Origin: Pseudomonadota bacterium
GTDB lineage: Bacteria; Myxococcota_A; Polyangia; GCA-2747355
Direction of reading: 5' to 3'
DNA: 64,000 bases
Assembly: GCA_016702545.1 (NCBI GenBank)
Contig: JADJDT010000044.1
Coordinates: forward strand, 186,001-250,000
The translations under genes were made by a program, and so were the position numbers. A model generated the notes under the pieces. That model made no database searches. It saw only the letters and a program-made list of their open reading frames with translations, and had not been told where the DNA came from. The stretch's first letter is position 1, and each line of letters opens with the position of its first letter. Shown here piece after piece: positions 8,354 to 17,075 of the stretch.

Positions 8354-9520
8354 ATGATTCCCTTCTCGAAGCACTGCACGGCGCCGCGCGAGGCGCAGTA
8401 CGTGCAGGAGTCTCTGGCCAGTGGGCACCTGTCGGGCGATGGGCCCTTCACCCGCAGGGCCGCCGCGATCCTCGGCGCTCACCTCAACGGGGCGCCGGTG
8501 TTGCTCACGCCCTCGTGCAGCGATGCGCTCGAGCTGGCGGCGCTGCTCTGCGACCTCGGTCCGGACGACGAGGTGGTGATGCCGTCGCTGACGTTTTCAT
8601 CGACGGCGAATGCCTTCGCGATCCGCGGGGCGGCGCTGCGCTTCGCCGACGTCGATCCCACCACCTTCTCGATGGAGCTGCCGCAGCTGCAGGCCGCGGT
8701 CACGCCCGCGACGCGGGTGGTGGTGGCCGTGCACTACGGCGGCGTCACCCGCGACATCGCGGCGATGCGCGACTACTGCCTGGCGCGTGGCCTGCGCCTG
8801 GTCGAGGACAACGCGCACGGGCTCTTCGCGAGCTGTGGCGGCCAGCCGCTGGGGACCTTCGGCCCGCTGGGGACGCTGAGCTTTCATGGCACGAAGAACG
8901 TCAGCTGCGGTGAAGGCGGGGCCGTGGTGGTGTCCGATCCGGCGCTGCTCGAGCGCGCGGAGATCCTGCGCGAGAAGGGCACCGATCGCCATCGCTTCCT
9001 GCGCGGTGAGGTCGACCGCTACACCTGGCGCGAGGTGGGTTCGAGCTTCCTCCTGGCCGACGTGCTGGCGGCGCTGCTGACGGCGCAGCTTGAGTACGCG
9101 GCGACGATTCAGGCGCGTCGCCACGCGCTGGTGCAGCGCTACTGCGAGCTGCTGGCGCCCCGGGCCGCGGAGCTGGGTCTCGAGCTCCAGCAGGTGCCGA
9201 GCGGCTACCAGCCACCGGCGCATCTGCTGGCGATGCTGCTACCGCGCGGCGTGGAGCGGGCGCGCGTGCTGGTGGCGATGCGCGAGCGGGGCGTGCAGGC
9301 CACCAGCCACTATGAGCCGCTGCACCTCGCGCCCGCCTACCGCCCACCCTTGCGACGCGGCGCGCTGCCCTCGCTGCCCGTGACCGAGGACATCGGTTGC
9401 CGGCTGCTGCGCCTCCCGCTCTTCCCGGACCTGACGCTGGAGGCCGCGGAGCGCGGCGCGGTGGCGCTCTGTGAGGTGCTTCAGCAGCTCGGCGCTGGCG
9501 CGCGCGGGCGGGCGACGTAG
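8354..9520 (+). CDS. wecE: WecE/RffA-type dTDP-4-amino-4,6-dideoxygalactose transaminase
   Basis: The 388-residue protein is co-linear with E. coli RffA/WecE from the first residues (MIPFSKHCTAPRE). It also shares LTPSCSDALELAALL, PSLTFSSTANAF, the PLP lysine K181 in SFHGTKN, GEGGAVVVSD, REKGTDRHRFLRGEVDRYTW and the C-terminal LRLPLFPDLT. The enzyme transfers an amino group from glutamate to dTDP-4-keto-6-deoxyglucose, giving the 4-amino sugar precursor of Fuc4NAc. Start at ATG 8354 agrees with the family N-terminus; its Shine-Dalgarno sequence is weak. The 3' end overlaps the convergent methyltransferase gene by 40 bp. Together with the GT genes downstream it points to amino-deoxysugar surface glycans; a GNAT gene at 20514 might be the partner acetylase. 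Confidence 0.88.
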   Translation: MIPFSKHCTAPREAQYVQESLASGHLSGDGPFTRRAAAILGAHLNGAPVLLTPSCSDALELAALLCDLGPDDEVVMPSLTFSSTANAFAIRGAALRFADVDPTTFSMELPQLQAAVTPATRVVVAVHYGGVTRDIAAMRDYCLARGLRLVEDNAHGLFASCGGQPLGTFGPLGTLSFHGTKNVSCGEGGAVVVSDPALLERAEILREKGTDRHRFLRGEVDRYTWREVGSSFLLADVLAALLTAQLEYAATIQARRHALVQRYCELLAPRAAELGLELQQVPSGYQPPAHLLAMLLPRGVERARVLVAMRERGVQATSHYEPLHLAPAYRPPLRRGALPSLPVTEDIGCRLLRLPLFPDLTLEAAERGAVALCEVLQQLGAGARGRAT

Positions 9521-10092
9521 AACACGACCCGATGCAGCGGCGTCCAGCGCTCCTCGTGGACGATCTCGAAGTCCCGCCGGACCAGCGCACCGAGCGTCTC
9601 CGCGCTGCGCGGGTGCGCCCCGCGGTCGAAGTGCCAGAGCAACCGACCGAGGGGATGCCACGGCACCCAGGTCGGCTCCGCGAGCAGCAGCAGCCCCTGC
9701 GGGCCGAGCACGCGGGCGATCTCGGCCAACGCTCGCTCCAATTGCTCCGTCGCCAGGTGATGGGCCACCGCTGTCAGCAGCACCAGATCGACCGTGGCGC
9801 TGGCGAAGGGGCAGCGGGTGGCGTCGGCGAGCAGCGCGCGGCCGGTCCGGCCGCGGAGGCGCCAGCCGCGCAGCTTCTGCGCGTCGAGATCGAGGCAGAC
9901 GTAGAGGCCCCCGTCGGCGAAGAGCTGGCCCCGCTGCCCGGTGCCGCCGCCGACATCGACGACGACTCGCCGCGCGGCCCGCCCCACCTGGGCCGCAATG
10001 CGACGGTCGACGCTTTGGGTGCCCGCGAGCGTCTGGACCAGGTCGTAGACCCAGGGCAGGGCGACGAGCCGGTGCGCGAGCTGCCTCAGCAC
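9481..10092 (-). CDS. Class I SAM-dependent methyltransferase
   Basis: The 203-residue protein has the Rossmann-like methyltransferase core. Motif I is VVVDVGGGTGQRGQLF, the acidic residue after strand 2 is in YVCLDLDAQKL, motif II is ADATRCPFASATVDLVLLTAVAHHL, and motif III is VLGPQGLLLLAEP. A post-core region WHFDRGAHPRSAETL may bind the acceptor. GTG 10092 overlaps the upstream GT2 stop region by 7 bp, so it is the last gene of the GT-C / GT2 / methyltransferase operon. It may modify the same glycolipid or a sugar carrier. The substrate is unknown. Confidence 0.85.
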   Translation of the reverse strand: MLRQLAHRLVALPWVYDLVQTLAGTQSVDRRIAAQVGRAARRVVVDVGGGTGQRGQLFADGGLYVCLDLDAQKLRGWRLRGRTGRALLADATRCPFASATVDLVLLTAVAHHLATEQLERALAEIARVLGPQGLLLLAEPTWVPWHPLGRLLWHFDRGAHPRSAETLGALVRRDFEIVHEERWTPLHRVVFYVARPRAPAPSC

Positions 10093-11054
10093 GGAGCGGC
10101 GGGCTCCCCGGCCTTCGCCCCGTCCGCGAGCGGCTCAGCGGCGGTGCGTTCGCGCACCGTGTAGGGCAGCCGGTCCATCATGCGGAAGTGCATGCGCGCC
10201 AGGTACTCGCCGATGATGCCCAGCGCGAAGAGCTGCGCCCCGGCGAAGATCGAGATGATCGAGGCGAGGAAGGGGAAGCCGGGGATCCCCCCGCCGGAGA
10301 TCCAGTAGCGCAGCAGCGTGAAGCTGAGCACGCCGCCGCCGAAGAGCGTGAAGACGAAGCCGAGGATGCTGGCCGCCTGCAGCGGGCGCACGCTGAAGCC
10401 GGTCATCATGTTGAGCGCGTGGGCGATCAGCCGACCCACGGTGTAGGTCGAGGCGCCGATCGCGCGGCGCTCGTGGCGGACGGTCACGGCCGTGAAGCGC
10501 GTGGTGCCCCAGGTCAGCAGCACGTCGATCGAGACGAAGGGGCCGCGGAAGGCGGAGAAGGCCTGACGCAGCGCCGTGCGGAAGGCGCGGAACGCGCTGA
10601 CGTGACGCGCGGTGGCGACGCCCATCGCGCTGGCCAGCGCGAGCTTGGTCACGTACGAGGCGAGGTCGCGCAGCAGCCCGTGCTGTTCGGTCGCCGGTCG
10701 ACCGTAGACCACGTCGCACTGGTCGCCGAGCGCGGTCAAGAGCTTCGGGATCTCCTCGGGTGGGTTCTGCAGATCGTCGTCGATCGTGACGACGATCTCG
10801 CGCCGCGCCGCGCGGATGCCGCACAAGAGCGCGTTGTGCTGGCCCGAGTTGCGCATCAGATTGATGCCGCGGATCGATCGGTAGCGCTGGGCCAGCTGTT
10901 CGATCACCGACCAGCTTTCGTCGCGGCTACCATCGTTGACCAGGATCACCTCGGCGCCCGGGTCGAGGTGATCGAGCACCGGTTGCAGGCGCTCCATCAG
11001 CAGCGGCAGGCTCGCCGCGCTGTTGTAGACGGGTATCACCACTGAGACGGTCAC
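10086..11054 (-). CDS. GT2 polyprenyl-phosphate glycosyltransferase (ArnC/DPM1-like)
   Basis: The 322-residue protein has an N-terminal GT-A domain (SVVIPVYNSAASL, ILVNDGSRDESW and the metal-binding DDDLQNP). Two C-terminal transmembrane helices follow (ASILGFVFTLFGGGVLSFTLL and FLASIISIFAGAQLFALGIIG), then the short motif EYLARMHFRMMDR. This is the arrangement of enzymes that move a sugar from a nucleotide donor to undecaprenyl phosphate at the inner membrane. Its GTG start overlaps the GT-C gene stop as GTGA, showing translational coupling. The product would be the lipid-linked sugar donor for the GT-C transferase encoded just upstream. Confidence 0.9.
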   Translation of the reverse strand: MTVSVVIPVYNSAASLPLLMERLQPVLDHLDPGAEVILVNDGSRDESWSVIEQLAQRYRSIRGINLMRNSGQHNALLCGIRAARREIVVTIDDDLQNPPEEIPKLLTALGDQCDVVYGRPATEQHGLLRDLASYVTKLALASAMGVATARHVSAFRAFRTALRQAFSAFRGPFVSIDVLLTWGTTRFTAVTVRHERRAIGASTYTVGRLIAHALNMMTGFSVRPLQAASILGFVFTLFGGGVLSFTLLRYWISGGGIPGFPFLASIISIFAGAQLFALGIIGEYLARMHFRMMDRLPYTVRERTAAEPLADGAKAGEPAAPC

Positions 11055-12601
11055 GAGGCGTGCCCCCTCTGAGCCGAGGCCAGCTCCTCTGGCCGCTTAC
11101 GCCGCCAGACCTGTAGGTTGCCGAAGCGCTGCTCGAAGACATAGCCACGCGAGAGCAGCACCTGGAAGGCCGCGAGCGACATGCGGTTGGACGGCGGTGG
11201 TTGCGCCACCACGACCAGGGCTGGCACGCGCTGCTCGAGCGCGGCGACGACCTTGGCGAAGGCCCGGGGCGAATAGCGGGCCACCGCGTAATAGAGCTGC
11301 TCCGGCACGGCCGCGGGGCGGTCCGCGAGGTAGTAGAGCTCGGCCTCGGCGAAGGCGACGTAGATCGGTTCGTGGGGCGGGGTCCGCGCCCTGATGTATT
11401 GCGCGAGGGGCGCGCTGAAGACGTAGCCTGGCCGATGGTAGAGTTCCCACGAGGTGCGCAGCGGATCGTAGGTCCAGAAGGGCAGGTTGCGCAGCGCGAA
11501 GAGCGCCAGCGCCGCGGTCGCGACGGTCGCCCAGATCCAGCGCCTGCGACTGCCCAAGACCTTGAGCGCGCCGACACCGGTGAGGAAGCACAACGGTGGC
11601 AAGAGCTGGAGGAAGAAGTGCGCGTCCCACCACACGCCGAGGGCCATGCCAACCCCTGTCGAGAACAGCCAGGCCAGCGCAAAGGCGCGCGCGCGGCCGA
11701 GCGGATGCAGCGCGGCACACGCAAACAACACGCCCGGAAGAGCCCAGGCCGCGTACGTCGCGATCACGCCGATCCACAGGCGTTTCAGCGTCGCGCCGAG
11801 GGCCACGACCTCGGGCGCGTAGACCTCGCGGCGCATCAGCACCATCGCGTACCAGTAGTGGCTCCAGCCGATGGCGAGGCCGTGGAGGATCGACGGTGCG
11901 ACGCCGAGCAGACCGCCGAGGCCGAAGCCGAAGAGCGCGCGCCAGCCCGGGCGCGTGTAGGCGAGCCACAGCAGGCCGAGGACGCCGGCCTCGATGCCGC
12001 TGGGCTTGAGGTTGGTGGCGATGGCCGTCAGCAATCCGGCCCAGAACCACTGCTGCTTCCACAGCGCCCACGCCGCGAGCACGAGCGGCAGCAGCGTGAA
12101 GATCTCGGCGTTGGCGGTGAAGCCCTCGATCACCGGGCTGCTGCTGAGCAGGGCGTAGGCGGTGGCGCTGATCCACGCGGCGCGCGAGCCGAAGACGGCG
12201 CGGGCGAAGCCGAAGAGCGCCAGGGTCGTGGCCGCGTTGTAGAGCGCCGCGAAGACGCGGATCGCGATGATGTCGCCGCCCAGGGTGGCGAAGATCAGCT
12301 TGTAGAGCAGGAAGATCCCTTCGGGGCGCCCGAAGGGGATCTCGCGATAGAGGCGCGTCTGGGCCGTCCAATGGCGGGCGACGTAGGCGTAGCCGCCCTC
12401 GTCGGTGATCATCGGCACACCGAAGAACGGCCACCGAATCAGCACGGCCGCGGCCGCGAGCCCCACCAGCCACCCGACGGTAGCCCAGTCGGTGGCGGGC
12501 AGCGCGCTCGGTGGCGCGTCCGACCCCGGCTCGGCGAGCCGCCCCGCAGGCGGAGCGTCGCCTGTGCGCAGCGGCTGGTTGCGTCGGAAGAAGCCCCGCA
12601 T
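11051..12601 (-). CDS. GT-C/GT39 (ArnT/PMT-like) membrane glycosyltransferase
   Basis: Polytopic membrane protein of about 516 residues with a run of roughly ten hydrophobic helices. The first extracytoplasmic loop carries FFGVPMITDEGGYAYVARHW, with the acidic pair expected for polyprenyl-phosphate-sugar dependent GT-C enzymes. A soluble C-terminal domain follows the last helix. ATG 12601 is preferred because it opens the protein a short way before the first helix; a longer form from TTG 12667 has no better support. Such enzymes transfer a sugar from a lipid carrier to lipid A, protein or another glycolipid on the periplasmic side. It is translationally coupled to the ArnC-like GT2 gene, forming a donor-maker and transferase pair. 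Confidence 0.85.
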   Translation of the reverse strand: MRGFFRRNQPLRTGDAPPAGRLAEPGSDAPPSALPATDWATVGWLVGLAAAAVLIRWPFFGVPMITDEGGYAYVARHWTAQTRLYREIPFGRPEGIFLLYKLIFATLGGDIIAIRVFAALYNAATTLALFGFARAVFGSRAAWISATAYALLSSSPVIEGFTANAEIFTLLPLVLAAWALWKQQWFWAGLLTAIATNLKPSGIEAGVLGLLWLAYTRPGWRALFGFGLGGLLGVAPSILHGLAIGWSHYWYAMVLMRREVYAPEVVALGATLKRLWIGVIATYAAWALPGVLFACAALHPLGRARAFALAWLFSTGVGMALGVWWDAHFFLQLLPPLCFLTGVGALKVLGSRRRWIWATVATAALALFALRNLPFWTYDPLRTSWELYHRPGYVFSAPLAQYIRARTPPHEPIYVAFAEAELYYLADRPAAVPEQLYYAVARYSPRAFAKVVAALEQRVPALVVVAQPPPSNRMSLAAFQVLLSRGYVFEQRFGNLQVWRRKRPEELASAQRGHAS

Positions 12602-12727
12602 CGCGGCACCTAGAGCTGGAGCAGGAGGGAACCGCAGCAAGGTAGCGAGCGACCGGTTGGGGGTCAATTATTGCGCGACGCCGGGAGCGAGCCCAGCCGG
12701 GAGCCCCGGTCCTGCCCTGCGGCCCGC

Positions 12728-14170
12728 TCACGCCGCGCGCGGGCCGTCGCGCGGCTCGCCGGCGCCGTTCACACCGGCGTTCGGAGGATCGTAGCCAGGC
12801 GCCGTGGCGGGCAGCGTCACGCGCACGAGCGTGCCACCTTCTGGCGGGCACTCGGCCGTGATCGTGCCATGGTGCGCCAGTACGATGCGACGGCAGAGGC
12901 TGAGGCCGAGGCCCACGCCACCGCTGTGGCGCGAGCGGCTGCGGTCGCCGCGAAAGAAGGGCTCGAAGACGTGGGGAAGGTCGGCGACGGCGATGCCGCG
13001 GCCGTAATCGCGCACGCTGAGCTCGAGCATCGCGTCGCTCCTCGCGCCCCCCGCGACGCCTTGGGCGCCCAGGGTCAGCCCGCGACCCGCGCCGCCGTGC
13101 TCCAGCGCGTTGGCCAGCAGGTTGTCCAGCACGCGCCGCAGCAGCACCGCGTCGCCGACGACGACGCTCTGCGCCACGCGCTCGTCGAGCACGACCGAAA
13201 TCGGCTCGGCGGGGTGGCGCGCCCGGCAGCGCTGGGCGGCACCGTCGACGAGCGCAGCCACGCCGAGCCGCTCCGGGCGCAGGGGCGGTAGGCCGCCGCC
13301 CTCCTGCGCCAGCTCGAGGCGCGCGCTCGTCAGCAGGTCGTCGACGAGCTGCTCGAGCTCTGCCAGGTCGGTGCCCATCGCGCGCAGCCGGTCGGGCGTG
13401 GCTGCCGCGGCGTCGATCTCCGCCAGCTCGAGCGCCACGCGCAGGCGCGCCAGGGGCGTGCGCAGCTCGTGCGAGACGTTGGCCAGCAGCTCCTTCTCGT
13501 GGCGTAGCAGCTGCTCGACGCGCGCCACCATCCGATCGAAGCTGCGCGCCAGCTCCCCCAACTCGTCGGCCCGCGACAACTCCGCCCGCGCCGTCAGGTC
13601 CCCGGCGGCGACCGCGCGCGCTGCGCGCGTCACGCGCTCGAGCGGGGCGAGGATCGCGCGCAGTAACGGAATCGAGCCGACCGCCAGCACCAGCAGCACG
13701 ACCGGCAGCCAGAGCAGCAGGTGCACCAGCGGATCATCGTGATCGCGCGGCCAGCCGATCAGCACATAACCCGCGAAGGCCTGTCCGGACGCGCCCCGCG
13801 GGCCGGCGCCGAAGGGCGCGGCGACGCCGGCAGGCCTGGCGACCCGCCACGGCAGCGGTCCCGCGGGACGTTCGCGCAGCGCCGCGGCGGCGAGCGGCGG
13901 TAGGCGGCCGCCGCCGCTGGCGATCAGGCGGCCCTGCCACGTGTAGCAGGTCACCGGTGCGTCGACGACGCGCGCCAGCTCGGTCAACTCGACCGCAAGG
14001 CCGGGTGGGCTCACGCGTCTCGAGCGGCACAGCTCGGCTCCGTAGCGCGCGAGGCCGAAGGCGCGCCGGCGCCAGGGGGCCCGCCGGCCGAAGATCGTTC
14101 CCAGGGCGAACGAGGCCAGCAGCACCAGCGCCAGCAATCCGACGCTGTGCAGGTAGATGCGCCAGAACAA
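12728..14170 (-). CDS. HAMP-containing sensor histidine kinase (CpxA-like)
   Basis: The 480-residue membrane kinase has one helix at residues 8-27, a periplasmic sensor of about 115 residues, a second helix at 148-172 and a HAMP segment with its linker. The HisKA motif NVSHELRTPL carries phospho-accepting H234. The ATPase domain shows N-box NLLANALEHG, G1 DYGRGIAVADL, F-box VFEPFFRGD and G2 GGVGLGLSL. It begins at TTG 14170: the same frame holds the regulator's TGA at 14258-14260, and no ATG or GTG lies between. Together with the OmpR-type regulator and the Spy/CpxP-like lipoprotein it forms a Cpx-like envelope-stress system. The exact signal cannot be inferred from the sequence. Confidence 0.87.
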   Translation of the reverse strand: MFWRIYLHSVGLLALVLLASFALGTIFGRRAPWRRRAFGLARYGAELCRSRRVSPPGLAVELTELARVVDAPVTCYTWQGRLIASGGGRLPPLAAAALRERPAGPLPWRVARPAGVAAPFGAGPRGASGQAFAGYVLIGWPRDHDDPLVHLLLWLPVVLLVLAVGSIPLLRAILAPLERVTRAARAVAAGDLTARAELSRADELGELARSFDRMVARVEQLLRHEKELLANVSHELRTPLARLRVALELAEIDAAAATPDRLRAMGTDLAELEQLVDDLLTSARLELAQEGGGLPPLRPERLGVAALVDGAAQRCRARHPAEPISVVLDERVAQSVVVGDAVLLRRVLDNLLANALEHGGAGRGLTLGAQGVAGGARSDAMLELSVRDYGRGIAVADLPHVFEPFFRGDRSRSRHSGGVGLGLSLCRRIVLAHHGTITAECPPEGGTLVRVTLPATAPGYDPPNAGVNGAGEPRDGPRAA

Positions 14171-14257
14171 GCGCCGCGGGGCGCGCGCCGGGCGCCCGGC
14201 GCCGGCGGTCTCGGGTCGCGGGTGCGGGCTCGCCGGGTGTGGGATCGTCGGCTGCGC

Positions 14258-14965
14258 TCATGGTTCCTCGGCCGCGAGCAGGTAGCCCGCGCCCCGCACC
14301 GTGCGAATCAGCCGCGGCCGCCGAGCATCGTCACCGAGCTTGTGGCGCAGGCGCGAGATGTGCACGTCGATCGCGCGGTCGAAGGTCTCGCCGGAGTCGC
14401 CTCCCGCGAGCTCGATCAGCTGCTCGCGGTCCAGCACGCGGCCCGCCCGCTCGGCCAGTGCGCGCAGCAGCGAGAACTCGAAGCTCGTCAGCACGAGCTG
14501 GCGCCCAGCGTAGTCGGCCCGCCGCGTGGCCGGGTCCACCGTCAGTGCGCCGACGCGCAGCACCCGGGTGGGCGGGCCGGCGCGCCCTTGGACCCGGCGC
14601 AGCAGGGTTCGGATGCGGGCCAACAGCTCACGTGGGGAGTAGGGCTTGACCATGTAGTCGTCGGCGCCGAGCTCGAGCCCGAGTACGCGGTCGGTCTCCT
14701 CGCCCCGGGCCGTGAGCATGATGATCGGCACGTCGGAGAGCGCGCGCAGCTCGCGACAGACCTCGAGCCCGTCGCGCTCCGGCAGCATCAGGTCGAGCAG
14801 CACGATGTCGAAGCGCGTGCGGCGCGCCACGGCCAGCGCCTGGGCGCCGTCCGCGGCGTGGGTCACGACGATGCCGTGGTGCTGCAGGTACTCGCCCGTG
14901 AGCTGGGCCAGGCGCGCGTCGTCCTCGACGAGCAGGGCCGTGGCGACCGTCGGCTGCTGCGACAT
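14258..14965 (-). CDS. OmpR-family response regulator (CpxR-like)
   Basis: The 235-residue regulator starts at ATG 14965 (MSQQPTVATALLVEDD); an upstream ATG pair at 14977/14974 is possible. The receiver domain has the acidic pair EDD, phospho-acceptor D58 in IVLLDLMLPERDG, the conserved threonine in IIMLTARG and lysine in DYMVKPYSPREL. The C-terminal winged-helix domain ends DVHISRLRHKLGDD and RTVRGAGYLL, the normal DNA-recognition helix and wing. It lies between the Spy/CpxP-like lipoprotein gene and the kinase gene. A GTGAAG-N4-GTGAAG direct repeat upstream of the lipoprotein gene has the 10-bp periodicity expected for this family and may be its target. Confidence 0.9.
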   Translation of the reverse strand: MSQQPTVATALLVEDDARLAQLTGEYLQHHGIVVTHAADGAQALAVARRTRFDIVLLDLMLPERDGLEVCRELRALSDVPIIMLTARGEETDRVLGLELGADDYMVKPYSPRELLARIRTLLRRVQGRAGPPTRVLRVGALTVDPATRRADYAGRQLVLTSFEFSLLRALAERAGRVLDREQLIELAGGDSGETFDRAIDVHISRLRHKLGDDARRPRLIRTVRGAGYLLAAEEP

Positions 14966-14999
14966 GCGCGGCATCATACGATCGCCACGGCGACAATCC

Positions 15000-15590
15000 C
15001 TACCGCTCGTCCGCAGGAGCGTCGCTTGGGCCGAGCAGGTCGCCCCCGAACCCTTCGCCGCCGCGCCGGGCGCAGGGTCCGCGGCCGCGGCCGTGCCCGC
15101 GGCCGTGGTGCCTCGGCCAAGGCCGTTCCAGCAGGCTCGCGACCTGTGCGCGCTGCTGCGCGCTCAGCACGCCGTGGGCTTGCACGACCACGTTGACGGC
15201 CTCCTGCGTCAGCTCCTGGACGGCGGCATCGACGCGCGCCTTGAGCGCCGCGAGCGCGGCCGGGTCGGGTCTGGTGCCGCGCAGGGCCGCAGCGAGGCTC
15301 TGCTGCACCTCGCGGCGCAGCCCACGCAGCTTGGCCCCCTTGCCGTGTAGGCGCTCAGCCAGCGGGCGCAGCCGCTGGCGTTGCTCGGGAGTCGCCTGCA
15401 GCAGGTCGAACGCGCGCTCGAGGCGGCGCCCCATTCGGTCCGTGGCGCCTCCGAGCGCTTGCTGCGCCGATTCTGCGTTGTCCGCGTCGCCGTCGTGAGC
15501 GCCGCAGCTCGCGGCGATCAGCGGCAGCGCGGCGAGGCTGCTCAGCCGCAGCCAACGGCACAGGCCAGAGTTTCTGCTCGAGTCTCTCAT
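15000..15590 (-). CDS. Spy/CpxP-like periplasmic lipoprotein
   Basis: The 196-residue protein starts at ATG 15590 with a strong Shine-Dalgarno region (GGAGGGTGGAG). A lipoprotein signal ends in LIAASC with C29 as the lipidation site. The mature part is helical and repeats the LTxxQ-type motif as LQATPEQRQRLRPLAERL and LSAQQRAQVASLLE, as in Spy, CpxP and CnrX/ZraP proteins. The C-terminus is rich in Gly, Arg and His, which could bind metal. In known systems such proteins act as periplasmic chaperones and damp the CpxA-type kinase. Its position as first gene of an operon with the regulator and kinase supports that role here. Confidence 0.82.
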   Translation of the reverse strand: MRDSSRNSGLCRWLRLSSLAALPLIAASCGAHDGDADNAESAQQALGGATDRMGRRLERAFDLLQATPEQRQRLRPLAERLHGKGAKLRGLRREVQQSLAAALRGTRPDPAALAALKARVDAAVQELTQEAVNVVVQAHGVLSAQQRAQVASLLERPWPRHHGRGHGRGRGPCARRGGEGFGGDLLGPSDAPADER

Positions 15591-15697
15591 GCTCCACCCT
15601 CCGGTTGGTTGTTCCGTCGAGCTGGCGCGGCGACCCGCGCCTTGGGCTCGACACGACCCAGCCTGGAGCCCGGGCTCTGCGGCGATGTGTCCGGATC

Positions 15698-15713
15698 GTG
15701 AAGATTCGTGAAG
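15698..15713 (-). promoter_or_regulatory. Putative OmpR/CpxR-type direct-repeat binding site
   Basis: GTGAAG at 15698-15703 is repeated at 15708-15713 with a 4-bp gap, giving the 10-bp spacing used by OmpR-family dimers and resembling the CpxR consensus GTAAA-N5-GTAAA. It lies about 110 bp upstream of the CpxP-like start and 165 bp from the divergent AMP-ligase start, so it could serve either. Assignment rests on pattern only. Confidence 0.4.
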
Positions 15714-15876
15714 CGCGTCGCCGCGCGACGGTGCTCGAGCTCGGCGCACAGAATCGACCGTTGGATGGCGCTGAAGTAGACTGCACGGCACCCGCTGGAA
15801 GCAGTGCGCAGCGTGGCACGCGGGGGCCCAGGGCCCGGAGGGTGCTCGCGGGCGGGGTCGGGGCCGATCCGGAGCG

Positions 15877-17067
15877 GTGATCGTCGTGGGAAGCCTGCTC
15901 TTCGACGATGAGGTTGCGAGCGATCTCGATCGGCTCGAAGCCGCCTGGCAAGCCGCGGAGACCTTCGCCTTCGTGCCGCGGAAGGGCCCCGTGGCGCCGT
16001 CGTGGATCGAGCAGGCGCTCGCGAGCCTGCCCGGGTCGCTGCAGCAGGGGCACTTCGCCTTGCTGACCTCTGGCAGCACCGGTGCGCCAAAGCTGGTGGT
16101 GGGGGCGCGCTCGCGCGCCGAGCAGCTCGCGCGGCTGTTGCACGAGGTCCAGCACAGCGAGCCGGTGACCGAGACCGTGGTCTTGCTGCCACTGACCTAC
16201 TGTTATGCGCTGGTCAACCAATGGCTGTGGGCGCGGCTCTTCGGCCGCGCGCTGAGGATGACGACGGGGCTCGGTGATCCGGCCGCGGTGCGCCGGACCC
16301 TCGACGGCGCGAGGGACGCGATGCTTTGCCTGGTCGGGGCGCAGGCGCAGCTACTGGCGCGGCACTTCGGCCAGGAGGCCTTCGGTGGGGTGATTCGCGT
16401 GCATTTCGCGGGCGGCCCCTTCCCCCAGCGCGAGCTGCCGACGATCCACCGGATGTTTCCCCGGGCGCAGGTCTATAACAACTATGGCTGCGCGGAGGCG
16501 ATGCCGCGCTTGGCGTTGCGACGGGCCGAGGACGGCGCATCACCGGCCGACCTCGGCGCGCCGCTGCCGGGCATCGAGCTGCAATGCGATCAGACGGGTC
16601 GGCTGCTGTTCCGCAGCCCCTTCGCCGCGGTCGGCTTCGTCGACGAGCAAGGTTTTCACGCGCTGCCGCCCGGGGCGCTCGTGCCGACGGGGGACCTCGG
16701 TCGGCCGGGGCCGGCCGGACGCTGGCTGCTAGATGGGCGTGATGGCGAGGTCTTCAAGCGCTACGGCGAGAAGGTGGCGGTCAGCGCCGTGGTCGGCAAG
16801 GTGCTCGAGCACTGGCGCGGCGAGGCGAGCTACGTGCCGACGCCGGACGCGCTCGGCGAGCCGGGCTACGTGTTGGTGCTCGCGCCGGTGCCGAGCGAGG
16901 ACGAGGCGCGCCAGGTGCTGCGGACGCTGCGGGCCCACTTCCCCCGGCCGCATTGGCCGCTGCGCCTCGAGGGCTTGCCGGCGCTGCCCCGGCTGGACAA
17001 TGGCAAGGTCGATCGCGTGGGGCTAGCGGCGATCGGTGAGCGGAGCGTGCACTGGCGGCAGAGGTGA
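15877..17067 (+). CDS. Small ANL-superfamily AMP-dependent acyl ligase
   Basis: The 396-residue adenylate-forming enzyme is shorter than usual acyl-CoA synthetases, which have 500 residues or more. The P-loop is LLTSGSTGAPKLVVGAR near residue 65. The A5-like motif is YNNYGCAEAMPR, A7 is LVPTGDLGR, A8 is DGRDGEVFKRYGEKV, and the catalytic lysine near the C-terminus is in LDNGKVDR. The shortened N-terminus suggests a ligase that loads a carrier protein rather than CoA. It is the first gene of an operon whose next gene encodes an ACP (ATG 9 bp downstream), so the likely reaction is acid + ATP + holo-ACP to acyl-ACP. GTG 15877 is the listed start; GTG 15886 is an alternative. The acid is unknown. 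Confidence 0.83.
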   Translation: MIVVGSLLFDDEVASDLDRLEAAWQAAETFAFVPRKGPVAPSWIEQALASLPGSLQQGHFALLTSGSTGAPKLVVGARSRAEQLARLLHEVQHSEPVTETVVLLPLTYCYALVNQWLWARLFGRALRMTTGLGDPAAVRRTLDGARDAMLCLVGAQAQLLARHFGQEAFGGVIRVHFAGGPFPQRELPTIHRMFPRAQVYNNYGCAEAMPRLALRRAEDGASPADLGAPLPGIELQCDQTGRLLFRSPFAAVGFVDEQGFHALPPGALVPTGDLGRPGPAGRWLLDGRDGEVFKRYGEKVAVSAVVGKVLEHWRGEASYVPTPDALGEPGYVLVLAPVPSEDEARQVLRTLRAHFPRPHWPLRLEGLPALPRLDNGKVDRVGLAAIGERSVHWRQR

Positions 17068-17075
17068 GGGCAGCG

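Noticed and set aside
15591..16079. Long upstream extension of the Spy/CpxP-like gene
   Set aside because: The extension is antisense to the AMP-ligase gene, lacks protein-like composition, and the lipoprotein signal with a strong ribosome-binding site fixes the start at 15590.
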